This document shows positions 1 to 5,138 of a DNA stretch of 5,667 nucleotides, one piece after another (position 1 is the stretch's first letter; every line of letters starts with the position of its first letter). Below the pieces are notes generated by a model. The model was given only the letters and a program-made list of their open reading frames with translations. It was not told the DNA's origin and ran no database searches. The stretch covers positions 1 through 5,667 of the forward strand of contig JAAOZY010000296.1 in NCBI GenBank assembly GCA_012274205.1. Direction: 5' to 3'. A program made the position numbers and the translations under genes. Source of the DNA: Betaproteobacteria bacterium. Lineage in GTDB: Bacteria; Pseudomonadota; Gammaproteobacteria; Burkholderiales; SG8-39.

Positions 1-1600
1 CTACGGCATCGGCGATCCGGTCGACTACCACGGCATGATCCTGCACCTGCGCGAGCGCGAGAAACTGTCGCAGCGCGACATCATCGCGCGCCTGACGGCG
101 ATGCAGTACCAGCGCAACGAGTTCGAGTTTGCGCGGGGTACTTTCCGCGTGCGCGGCGACGTGCTCGACGTATTTCCGGCGGAGCACTCCGAGACCGCGG
201 TGCGCATCAGCCTCGACGAGGACGTGGTCGAGAGCCTGGCGATCTTCGACCCGCTCACCGGCCGGGTACAGCAGCGCGTGCCGCGCTTCACCGTCTATCC
301 TTCCAGCCACTACGTCACGCCGCGCGAGACCACGCTGCGCGCGATCGAGGCGATCAAGATCGAACTGCGCGAGCGCAGCGCCCACTTTGTCAGCACCAAC
401 AAGCTGGTGGAGGCGCAGCGCATCGAGCAGCGCACCCGCTTCGACCTCGAAATGCTCAACGAAATGGGCTTTTGCAAGGGCATCGAGAACTACTCGCGCC
501 ACCTGTCCGGGCGCAAGGCGGGCGAGCCGCCGCCGACGCTGATCGATTACCTGCCGCGCGACGCGCTCATGATCATCGACGAGAGCCACGTCACCATCGG
601 GCAGATCGGGGGCATGTACAAGGGCGACCGTTCGCGCAAGGAGAACCTGGTCGATTACGGTTTCCGCCTGCCCTCCGCGCTGGACAACCGGCCGCTGCGC
701 TTCGACGAATTCGAAGGCATGATGAAGCAGACGTTTTTCGTCTCCGCGACGCCGGCCGAATACGAGCGCACCCATTCCGGGCAGGTAGTGGAGCAGGTGG
801 TGCGACCGACCGGCCTGATCGATCCATCGGTCGAAGTGCGACCGGCCACGACCCAGGTCGATGACCTGCTGTCGGAAATCAGCCTGCGCGTGGCCGAGAA
901 GGAGCGCGTGCTGGTGACCACCCTGACCAAGAAGATGTCCGAGGACCTGACTGAATATCTGGGTGAGCACGGCATCAAGGTGCGCTACCTGCACTCGGAG
1001 ATCGAGACGGTGGAGCGGGTGGAGATCATCCGCGACCTGCGCCTGGGCAAGTTCGACGTGCTCGTCGGCATCAACCTGCTGCGCGAAGGACTGGATCTGC
1101 CCGAGGTATCGCTGGTGGCGATCCTCGACGCGGACAAGGAAGGTTTCCTGCGCTCGGAGCGCTCGCTGATCCAGACCATGGGCCGCGCCGCGCGCCATCT
1201 CAACGGCGCCGCCATTCTCTACGCCGACCGCATTACCGATTCCATGAAGCGCGCGATCGGCGAAACCGAGCGCAGGCGCGCCAAGCAGATTGCCTACAAC
1301 GCCGAGCGCGGCATCACGCCGGTGGGCATCACCAAGCGCATCAAGGACATCATCGAGGGTTACTACGACCGCGACCAGATGCAGTTCGAGCTGAAGGCGG
1401 CGCAGGACCAGGCGCGCTACGAGCACATGAGCGAGAAGCAGCTGGCGCGCGAGATCAAGCGCCTGGAGAAGCAGATGCTCGACCATGCGCGCAACCTGGA
1501 ATTCGAAAAAGCCGCGCAGGCGCGTGACCAGCTCACCGAATTGCGAAAGTCAGTCTACGGCGTGGTGACGCAAGAGGGCGATATACGCACGGTCGGCTGA
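1..1600 (+). CDS. uvrB: UvrABC system protein B (excinuclease subunit), 5'-truncated
   Basis: UvrB is the damage-verifying helicase subunit of nucleotide excision repair: UvrA loads it onto DNA, it clamps the lesion and recruits UvrC. The reading frame is open at the left edge (first full codon at base 2); about 532 residues are visible, beginning at the YGIGDP motif, near residue 145 of the roughly 670-residue E. coli protein. The Walker A loop and most of the beta-hairpin therefore lie outside the window. Seen here: the helicase motif II DESH (bases 578-589), motif SATP (743-754), motif V GINLLREGLD (1067-1096), motif VI QTMGRAARH (1172-1198), and a C-terminal UVR domain (about 1462-1560, with NLEFEKAAQARDQL) that pairs with UvrC. 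Similarity to E. coli UvrB is continuous and no frameshift is visible. No convincing intrinsic terminator follows the TGA. Identification is essentially certain. Confidence 0.98.
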   Translation, partial: YGIGDPVDYHGMILHLREREKLSQRDIIARLTAMQYQRNEFEFARGTFRVRGDVLDVFPAEHSETAVRISLDEDVVESLAIFDPLTGRVQQRVPRFTVYPSSHYVTPRETTLRAIEAIKIELRERSAHFVSTNKLVEAQRIEQRTRFDLEMLNEMGFCKGIENYSRHLSGRKAGEPPPTLIDYLPRDALMIIDESHVTIGQIGGMYKGDRSRKENLVDYGFRLPSALDNRPLRFDEFEGMMKQTFFVSATPAEYERTHSGQVVEQVVRPTGLIDPSVEVRPATTQVDDLLSEISLRVAEKERVLVTTLTKKMSEDLTEYLGEHGIKVRYLHSEIETVERVEIIRDLRLGKFDVLVGINLLREGLDLPEVSLVAILDADKEGFLRSERSLIQTMGRAARHLNGAAILYADRITDSMKRAIGETERRRAKQIAYNAERGITPVGITKRIKDIIEGYYDRDQMQFELKAAQDQARYEHMSEKQLAREIKRLEKQMLDHARNLEFEKAAQARDQLTELRKSVYGVVTQEGDIRTVG

Positions 1601-1646
1601 TGACGGCCTTTTCCGGGGCATTGCACCAAGATAAACAGAGACCAGC

Positions 1647-2240
1647 ATGCAAACAGAGATCATGAAAGCGAATACCGAGCTGCCGCCACCGGCCCCGCGC
1701 CGCCACCGGCACACGCGGACCATCGTCTGCGAGGGTTATGAGCGCGAGGATGGAATGTGGGACATCGAGGCGCGCATCATCGATACCAAGACCTTCCGCT
1801 ACCGCGAGCCCTTCCGCGGCGTGCGCGAGCCCGGCGAGCACGTGCACGACATGGTGATACGGCTTACCGTGGACAACGACATGGTGGTGCGCGATATCCA
1901 GACCGGCATGGTGTCGCACCCGTATGGACCGTGCAGGGAGGCGCTGCCGGCGTTCACGGGTCTGATCGGCAAGACCATAGGCGCCGGCTGGCGGCGCGCG
2001 GTGCAGGAGTGCGTGGGCGGCGTCAAGGGCTGCACGCACATGCGCGAGCTGTTGTTCCCGATGGCGACCGTGGCGTTCCAGACGCTGGGCAGCTGGCCCG
2101 AAGACGGCCAGCCGGCGCCCGCGCCCGACCCCGACTTCCAAACCGAGCGGCCGCATTTCGTCGACGGCTGCAAGGCCTGGGCTACCGACGGGGACGTGGT
2201 GGCGAAGCTATACCCGCAGTTCCATCGCAAAGCCGGCTGA
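1647..2240 (+). CDS. DUF2889 domain-containing protein, function unknown
   Basis: This is a 197-residue soluble protein recognised as the DUF2889 family, which has no established function. Family hallmarks seen: the N-terminal block PPPAPRRHRHTRTIVCEGY (about residues 13-31), a 'WDIEARIIDTK' strand (38-48), the GEHVHDM segment (63-69), SHPYGPCREALP (90-101) and the block GCTHMRELL (128-136). Conserved-looking Cys and His residues (C28, H65, H67, H91, C96, C129, H131) could bind a metal, but that is inference only. There is no signal peptide or membrane segment. The ATG at 1647 has a weak AGAG six bases upstream; an in-frame ATG at 1662 is an alternative, also preceded by AGAG. It starts 46 bases after the uvrB stop on the same strand and may be read with it, although no functional link to repair is evident. 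It ends 7 bases from the stop of the convergent ygbA-like gene. Confidence 0.9.
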   Translation: MQTEIMKANTELPPPAPRRHRHTRTIVCEGYEREDGMWDIEARIIDTKTFRYREPFRGVREPGEHVHDMVIRLTVDNDMVVRDIQTGMVSHPYGPCREALPAFTGLIGKTIGAGWRRAVQECVGGVKGCTHMRELLFPMATVAFQTLGSWPEDGQPAPAPDPDFQTERPHFVDGCKAWATDGDVVAKLYPQFHRKAG

Positions 2241-2247
2241 GTCGCGC

Positions 2248-2631
2248 CTATTCGGTGCGTTTCGCCGGCTTCGGCGGCAGCCTGGGCGCCGGCCGGTGCC
2301 CGTCGAACAGGTGATAGAGGCTGAGTATCGGGTGGCGCAGCGGCATGCGCGGGCCCGACCATTTCATCACCTGCCGGATCTGCTCGCGCTTTTCCGCGCT
2401 GTAGCAATGCACGGTGCAGTTGGTGCAGGTCGGCTTGGCGTCGCCGAAGACACAGCGCTCCAGCCGGCGCGTGGCATAGTCGAGCAGCTCGGCGCAATCC
2501 GCGCACAGCGGCGCACGGCCGCAATGATCGTGGCCGCGGCAGTACAGTCGCAGCATCGCCCTGATGATGGTCAGCTCGCGCGCGCGGCGCACGAAGCGCT
2601 TGTCGGTGGTGAATTCGACGACTTCCGGCAT
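2248..2631 (-). CDS. ygbA: YgbA-family (nitrous oxide-stimulated promoter) Cys-rich protein
   Basis: This 127-residue protein strongly resembles E. coli YgbA, the family named 'nitrous oxide-stimulated promoter', whose E. coli member is under NsrR control. Its biochemical role is not settled. Eight cysteines are visible: C31 and C37 in the YCRGHDHC segment, C43 and C46 (CADC), C60, then C69, C72 and C76 (CTNCTVHC), followed by the signature QVMKWSGPRMPLRHP (87-101). This arrangement suggests a metal or Fe-S site, which is inference. No signal peptide or membrane segment is present. The gene begins 2 bases after the stop of the hemerythrin-like gene; its likely ribosome site (AAGGAT, about 9 bases before the ATG) lies inside the end of that gene, so translation is probably coupled. 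Being third after nsrR supports a role in nitrosative stress. Confidence 0.92.
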   Translation of the reverse strand: MPEVVEFTTDKRFVRRARELTIIRAMLRLYCRGHDHCGRAPLCADCAELLDYATRRLERCVFGDAKPTCTNCTVHCYSAEKREQIRQVMKWSGPRMPLRHPILSLYHLFDGHRPAPRLPPKPAKRTE

Positions 2632-2633
2632 GG

Positions 2634-3191
2634 CTAAATATCCTTGATGCCGCGCCGCGCGCGCATTGCGCTGCCGACGCCGTCGAGCTGCGCCGGCCCG
2701 AGGATGCGCGCTGCGAGCGGCAGCATCTCCGCCTCTTCACGTGCGATGTGGCTGCGGTAGAGCCCGACCAGACGTTCGAGCGCGGCGGCATCCAGTTCGC
2801 GCCGGCTTGCGCCGCGAATGGCTTCGAGCTGCCGGCGCACTTCGCCCCAGGCCTGCTCCAGCTCGCGGTGCTGCGCCTGCAATGCGGCGATGAGTTCGCG
2901 CAGAGCCGCAAGTTCCGCTGCAGGCGCCGCCTGCAGCAGCGCCGGGAACAGGTCTTCCTCTTCGTCGGCGTGGTGGTGCCTGGCCGAGGTGTCGAAATAG
3001 CGCATCACGTTCTGCGCCGCCTCGCGCGCCGCCGCATCCGGCCCGTGCGCCGCTAGGTGCGGCACCAGCCGCAGCAGCGTATCGCACTGGCGCTCGACGC
3101 GGCCGTGGCAGGCCGAAAGCATTTCCAGCGGCGCCTCGAAGCCGGCCGCGGGCGCGCTGAATCCGGGAAAAGCAGTCTTGGCTGTACTCAT
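2634..3191 (-). CDS. Hemerythrin HHE cation-binding domain protein
   Basis: This 185-residue cytoplasmic protein belongs to the hemerythrin-like (HHE) four-helix-bundle family, which holds a non-heme di-iron centre binding O2 or NO or serving iron-sulfur repair. Candidate ligands fall at the expected helix positions: H29 (ACHGRVE), H74 with E77/E78 in RHHHADEEEDLFP (71-83), H108 in QHRELEQ, and H148 with E152/E153 in YRSHIAREEAEMLP. It is not YtfE/RIC: the N-terminal ScdA-type Cys domain is missing and the N-terminus (FPGFSAPAAGFEAPLEML) is that of a betaproteobacterial HHE family. The ATG at 3191 fits the family N-terminus, but no good Shine-Dalgarno precedes it, so translation may depend on readthrough from nsrR, which ends 30 bases upstream. 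Its position between nsrR and the ygbA-like gene points to NO or iron-related stress; sensing, NO binding and cluster repair are all possible. Confidence 0.93.
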   Translation of the reverse strand: MSTAKTAFPGFSAPAAGFEAPLEMLSACHGRVERQCDTLLRLVPHLAAHGPDAAAREAAQNVMRYFDTSARHHHADEEEDLFPALLQAAPAAELAALRELIAALQAQHRELEQAWGEVRRQLEAIRGASRRELDAAALERLVGLYRSHIAREEAEMLPLAARILGPAQLDGVGSAMRARRGIKDI

Positions 3192-3221
3192 GAGCGTGCG
3201 TCGATGCAGGGCCGGCGCATT

Positions 3222-3671
3222 TCAGCCGGCGCGCCGCTGCGGCAGCGCCAGCATATTGGCTAGCCGCGCCTTGGGCGCGATCAGGTCGGCCAGGGTGTAG
3301 GCGTCGAGCGAAGCGAAGAATGCCTCGAGCGCGCGGCCGAGCATGCCGCGCAGCACGCAGGCAGCTTCGATGCGGCAGTCGGAATTGTCGCGGTCGAAGC
3401 ACTCGACCAGCTTGCGGTTGTCCTCGGTGCCGCGCACGAGTTCGCCGACGTTTATCTTTTCCGGTGCCAGCCCGAGGCGCATGCCGCCGCCCTTGCCGCG
3501 CGCAGTCTCGATGTAGCCGCCTTGCGCGAGGTAATGCACGACTTTCATCAGATGGTTGGCCGAAATGCCGTAGGCGTCGGCGATCTGCTGCACCGTGGCG
3601 ATCTCTTCGTCGTGCACGCCGAGGTAGATCAGCACGCGCAGGCTGTAGTCGGAGAAGGTGGTCAGGCGCAT
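3222..3671 (-). CDS. nsrR: Rrf2-family nitric-oxide-sensing repressor NsrR
   Basis: NsrR is a homodimeric winged-helix repressor whose Fe-S cluster reacts with NO, releasing DNA and inducing NO-detoxification genes. The 149-residue protein has the usual length. The start MRLTTFSDYSLRVLIYL matches NsrR; the helix-turn-helix lies at about residues 25-50 (ISANHLMKVVHYL) and the wing at ARGKGGGMRLG (57-67). Cluster ligands C91, C99 and C105 (C-x7-C-x5-C) are present, as is D8, the position supplying the fourth ligand in the Streptomyces NsrR structure. The LDAYTLADL segment (122-130) is typical of NsrR and argues against IscR or CymR. The ATG at 3671 has AGGA about 7 bases upstream. The gene leads a probable operon with the hemerythrin-like and ygbA-like genes and has its own promoter with an overlapping NsrR-like operator. 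RirA-like or other Rrf2 members are the alternative, less likely. Confidence 0.94.
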   Translation of the reverse strand: MRLTTFSDYSLRVLIYLGVHDEEIATVQQIADAYGISANHLMKVVHYLAQGGYIETARGKGGGMRLGLAPEKINVGELVRGTEDNRKLVECFDRDNSDCRIEAACVLRGMLGRALEAFFASLDAYTLADLIAPKARLANMLALPQRRAG

Positions 3672-3695
3672 GAGGGCATCCTGGGCTGCAAATGA

Positions 3696-3718
3696 AAGAA
3701 GTAACCCATATACATATT
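3696..3718 (-). promoter_or_regulatory. Candidate NsrR operator in the nsrR promoter
   Basis: Read on the - strand, the half-site AATATGTATAT (3718-3708) matches the known 11-base NsrR half-site motif (AANATGCATTT type, Y accepted at position 7) at all but one or two positions. One base later a second, weaker inverted half GGTTACTTCTT (3706-3696) matches the partner half AAATRCATCTT at 7 of 11 positions. The 11-1-11 spacing is that described for NsrR. The site covers the downstream end of the proposed -10 box and the expected start site, the right place for repression. The consensus is recalled from the enterobacterial literature; the match was made by eye. Confidence 0.6.
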
Positions 3719-3744
3719 ATGTCACAGACTGCATGGATAGTAAA
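3716..3744 (-). promoter_or_regulatory. Probable sigma70 promoter of the nsrR operon
   Basis: On the - strand a -35-like TTTACT (3744-3739, 4 of 6 to consensus) is separated by 17 bases from a -10-like CATAAT (3721-3716, 5 of 6). Transcription would begin near 3709 and give a leader of about 38 bases before the nsrR ATG. The stretch 3701-3750 is clearly more AT-rich than its surroundings. An 11-base palindrome ACATA-T-TATGT (3712-3722, + strand) overlaps the -10 box. Confidence 0.55.
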
Positions 3745-3857
3745 GGGAGGGGGCCATACTGCTTCTGCTCCAACCGTGGAAACGCCTGCGCGTCGCCTGA
3801 GGCAAGCGGGCGGGTCGGCGCGCGCGACGGATGAACCCAGGGTCGCGCCAGGGTCGT
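3745..3857. other. Non-coding stretch between nsrR promoter and marR stop
   Basis: No gene was seen here. Together with the promoter region it separates nsrR from the upstream marR-like gene. It holds a 7-base inverted repeat (GCGCGAC at 3822-3828, GTCGCGC at 3842-3848) just past the marR stop. It also holds two copies of CCAGGGTCG (3837-3845 and 3848-3856), one helical turn apart; the second touches the marR stop codon. The hairpin has no U-rich tail, so it is only a weak candidate for a marR transcript end. Confidence 0.4.
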
Positions 3858-4286
3858 TCAGCGCTGCTGGAAATTGCGCAGGGTGGGCACGACGAAGCGG
3901 CCCTGCAGCGAGACCAGCTCGGCCCGGTGCAGGCGCGCCAGCTTGTTGAGCAGCTTGTCGCCTTTTTCCAGCACGCGAACTTCGATCTGCCGCCGGTCCT
4001 CCGCGGAACGTCGGCGTTGGACCAGGCCCAGCGTTTCGCAGCGCGAGATCAGTGCAACGACGCCATGATGGTGGGCCTGCAAGCGCTCCGCGAGTTCGCC
4101 GACGGTAGCCCAGTCGCGGCCGGGATAGCCGCGTATCTGCAGCAGCAGCAGATACTGCTGCGGTTTGAGTCCATGCCGCAGGGCAAGCTGCTCGCTGAAT
4201 CTGACGAACTTGCGGATCTGATAGCGAAAATCGGCGAGCGTCTCGAAATCGCGTTTGTTCAGGGGGCGGGCGTCGGTTTTCGTCAC
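3858..4286 (-). CDS. MarR-family winged-helix transcriptional regulator
   Basis: This is a 142-residue protein (from GTG at 4286) with MarR-family architecture. Seen: N-terminal dimerisation helix NKRDFETLADFRYQIRKFVRFSEQ (10-33); KPQQYLLLLQI helix (41-51); ATVGELAERL helix (60-69) followed by the recognition helix HHGVVALISRCETLGLV (73-89); and the wing RRRSAEDRRQIEVRVLEKG (91-109) with the conserved DRR. Such proteins bind AT-rich palindromes as dimers and release on binding a ligand; no ligand can be named here. One cysteine (C83) sits in the recognition-helix region. Start choice: the frame stays open upstream to TTG at 4337, but family similarity begins close to the GTG, and the GGGAG before the TTG is only two bases away. 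The gene lies 91 bases after the Yip1-family gene on the same strand and is probably co-transcribed, making autoregulation at the shared upstream promoter plausible. Confidence 0.87.
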   Translation of the reverse strand: MTKTDARPLNKRDFETLADFRYQIRKFVRFSEQLALRHGLKPQQYLLLLQIRGYPGRDWATVGELAERLQAHHHGVVALISRCETLGLVQRRRSAEDRRQIEVRVLEKGDKLLNKLARLHRAELVSLQGRFVVPTLRNFQQR

Positions 4287-4354
4287 GTGGCATCCAGCGG
4301 AGCAGGTAGCAGCAAATTGCCCCGCATCGTCGCCCAATTCTCCCGCTGTGACAA

Positions 4355-4370
4355 GCGCCGCGCGCGGCGC
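4355..4370 (-). terminator. GC-rich perfect palindrome after the Yip1-family gene (possible attenuator)
   Basis: Seven bases after the Yip1-family stop codon lies a 16-base perfect palindrome, GCGCCGCGCGCGGCGC, able to fold as a GCGCCG/CGGCGC stem. On the - strand it is followed by TTGTCACAG rather than a real U run, so it is a poor classical terminator. It may cause partial termination or stabilise the 3' end of the upstream message, setting the ratio of membrane protein to MarR regulator. Confidence 0.35.
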
Positions 4371-4377
4371 CGCGGCA

Positions 4378-4938
4378 TCAGTGCATCAGCACGATCTGCA
4401 TCAGCACCAGCCAGGCGAGCAATCCGGCACCGGTGACGACGATCGCCATCTGCATCGCGCGCAGGTCTTCATGCATGCGAAACAGGGCGTACATGCCGCG
4501 ATAGGTGATTGCGAGCGAGCAGGCCAGACCCGCGGCGCCCACGAGCATGCAGACGGCGAGGTTCGGCACGAACAGCACCAGCGACGATATCCACATCGGG
4601 ATCGGTGCGATCGCGGCGAGCGTGAAGCACTCGTGATAGCCGGCCGGGATGTCGTTGGCGCGGCAGGCAAGGTGCATGATCCAGGCCATCGCCGGGACGG
4701 TCAGCAGCTCTGCGAGGAAAAATACCGCGGCGGCGACATGCCACTGCTGCGCGGACACGCCGGGGGAGAAGACGTCGCCGTAATGGCCGCCGGCGTAATA
4801 GATCATTGCCGCAGGCAGGAGCGAAAACGGAAAAACCAGGAGCGCGAACATGCGTGCTATGGACGGATGCACTCGGATCAGGTCGTCCCAGCCTTCATGG
4901 AACGACAGAATCATTTTCGGCATTTGCAGCGGGCTCAT
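4378..4938 (-). CDS. Yip1-family integral membrane protein
   Basis: This is a 186-residue polytopic inner-membrane protein of the Yip1 superfamily. In bacteria these are widespread and mostly uncharacterised. A short amphipathic N-terminus (MSPLQMPKMILSFHEGWDDL) precedes about five hydrophobic segments: residues 28-49, 67-91, 104-123, 125-147 and 163-184. The charged loop YRGMYALFRMHEDLRAMQ (146-163) precedes the last helix. There is no cleavable signal peptide and no catalytic motif is visible, so no function is proposed. The ATG at 4938 is supported by GGAG about 7 bases upstream; the in-frame ATG five codons later is less well placed. The gene has a strong promoter with an operator-like inverted repeat some 100 bases upstream and is followed on the same strand by the MarR-family gene, suggesting it may be a target of that regulator. 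Confidence 0.87.
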   Translation of the reverse strand: MSPLQMPKMILSFHEGWDDLIRVHPSIARMFALLVFPFSLLPAAMIYYAGGHYGDVFSPGVSAQQWHVAAAVFFLAELLTVPAMAWIMHLACRANDIPAGYHECFTLAAIAPIPMWISSLVLFVPNLAVCMLVGAAGLACSLAITYRGMYALFRMHEDLRAMQMAIVVTGAGLLAWLVLMQIVLMH

Positions 4939-5034
4939 GGCAGTCTCCGGCGGTGTTGCGGACCGGGCGGGGGTCCAGATTCATCAAGCCGGCAAGCCGG
5001 CATCGCATGCCTGGCGGCCGGAATGCGATTGAAT

Positions 5035-5059
5035 CAATATATCATGCCGTGATGTATTG
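5035..5059. promoter_or_regulatory. 25-base inverted repeat, candidate MarR-type operator
   Basis: Arms CAATATATCA (5035-5044) and TGATGTATTG (5050-5059) are complementary at 9 of 10 positions around the 5-base centre TGCCG. The repeat covers the -10 box, fills the spacer and touches the -35 box of the promoter described at 5036-5063, so a bound dimer would block RNA polymerase. Size and AT content suit MarR-family operators. Assignment to the adjacent MarR gene is inference. Confidence 0.6.
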
Positions 5060-5063
5060 TCAA
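5036..5063 (-). promoter_or_regulatory. Strong sigma70-type promoter of the Yip1-marR unit
   Basis: On the - strand a perfect -35 box TTGACA (5063-5058) is followed after 16 bases by TATATT (5041-5036, 5 of 6 to the -10 consensus). Initiation is expected near 5029, giving a leader of about 90 bases before the ATG at 4938. It stands out as an AT-rich island in GC-rich DNA. It is the best promoter match I found in the window. Confidence 0.7.
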
Positions 5064-5138
5064 GCGCGCTTCCCCAGCTGCCGTGGAGCGGTGCATCGAT
5101 GCGTCCGGACGTACGCCGCGGAGGGACGCGCCGGCTGC

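Larger units (their letters stand above)
4939..5138. other. Intergenic region: regulated promoter, leader hairpins, palindromes
   Basis: No gene was seen in these 200 bases. The leader of the Yip1-family gene (about 4939-5029) contains three elements. One is an inverted repeat ATCGCAT (5002-5008) / ATGCGAT (5023-5029) at the expected 5' end of the RNA. The second is a doubled GCCGGC (4989-5000). The third is a GGACC/GGTCC arm pair near 4960-4977. Upstream of the promoter lie two overlapping 10-base palindromes (5093-5111). No intrinsic terminator with a T run was found for the cyclo-ligase gene. Confidence 0.5.

Noticed and set aside
1799..2911. Open frame of 370 codons on the - strand opposite the DUF2889 gene
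   Set aside because: It is antisense to one convincing gene and out of frame with the ygbA-like and hemerythrin-like genes. The composition is that of a GC-skewed non-coding frame.
4139..4165. CAG/CTG-rich run resembling a microsatellite or hairpin
   Set aside because: It lies inside the marR coding region and encodes the conserved QQYLLLLQI helix, so it is explained by Gln and Leu codons.
2737..4293. Open frame of 518 codons on the - strand spanning nsrR and the hemerythrin-like gene
   Set aside because: It is Arg/Ala/Pro-rich with no family resemblance, crosses the AT-rich nsrR promoter, and overlaps two well-supported genes in another frame. It is a GC-rich shadow.
4287..4337. Longer MarR start at TTG 4337, adding 17 residues with two cysteines
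   Set aside because: The extra residues do not look like MarR family sequence, TTG is the rarest of the usual starts, and GGGAG is only two bases from it. It is kept as an alternative, not the main call.
4255..5052. Open frame of 265 codons on the + strand opposite the Yip1-family gene
   Set aside because: Its sequence is His/Arg/Gly-rich antisense of a transmembrane protein, and it runs through the promoter region. No recognisable domain or ribosome site was found.
5060..5138. Possible 6S RNA next to the cyclo-ligase gene
   Set aside because: In E. coli 6S RNA lies upstream of the ygfA gene; this stretch is downstream of its 3' end and is too short for a roughly 180-base RNA. The relevant region is outside the window.
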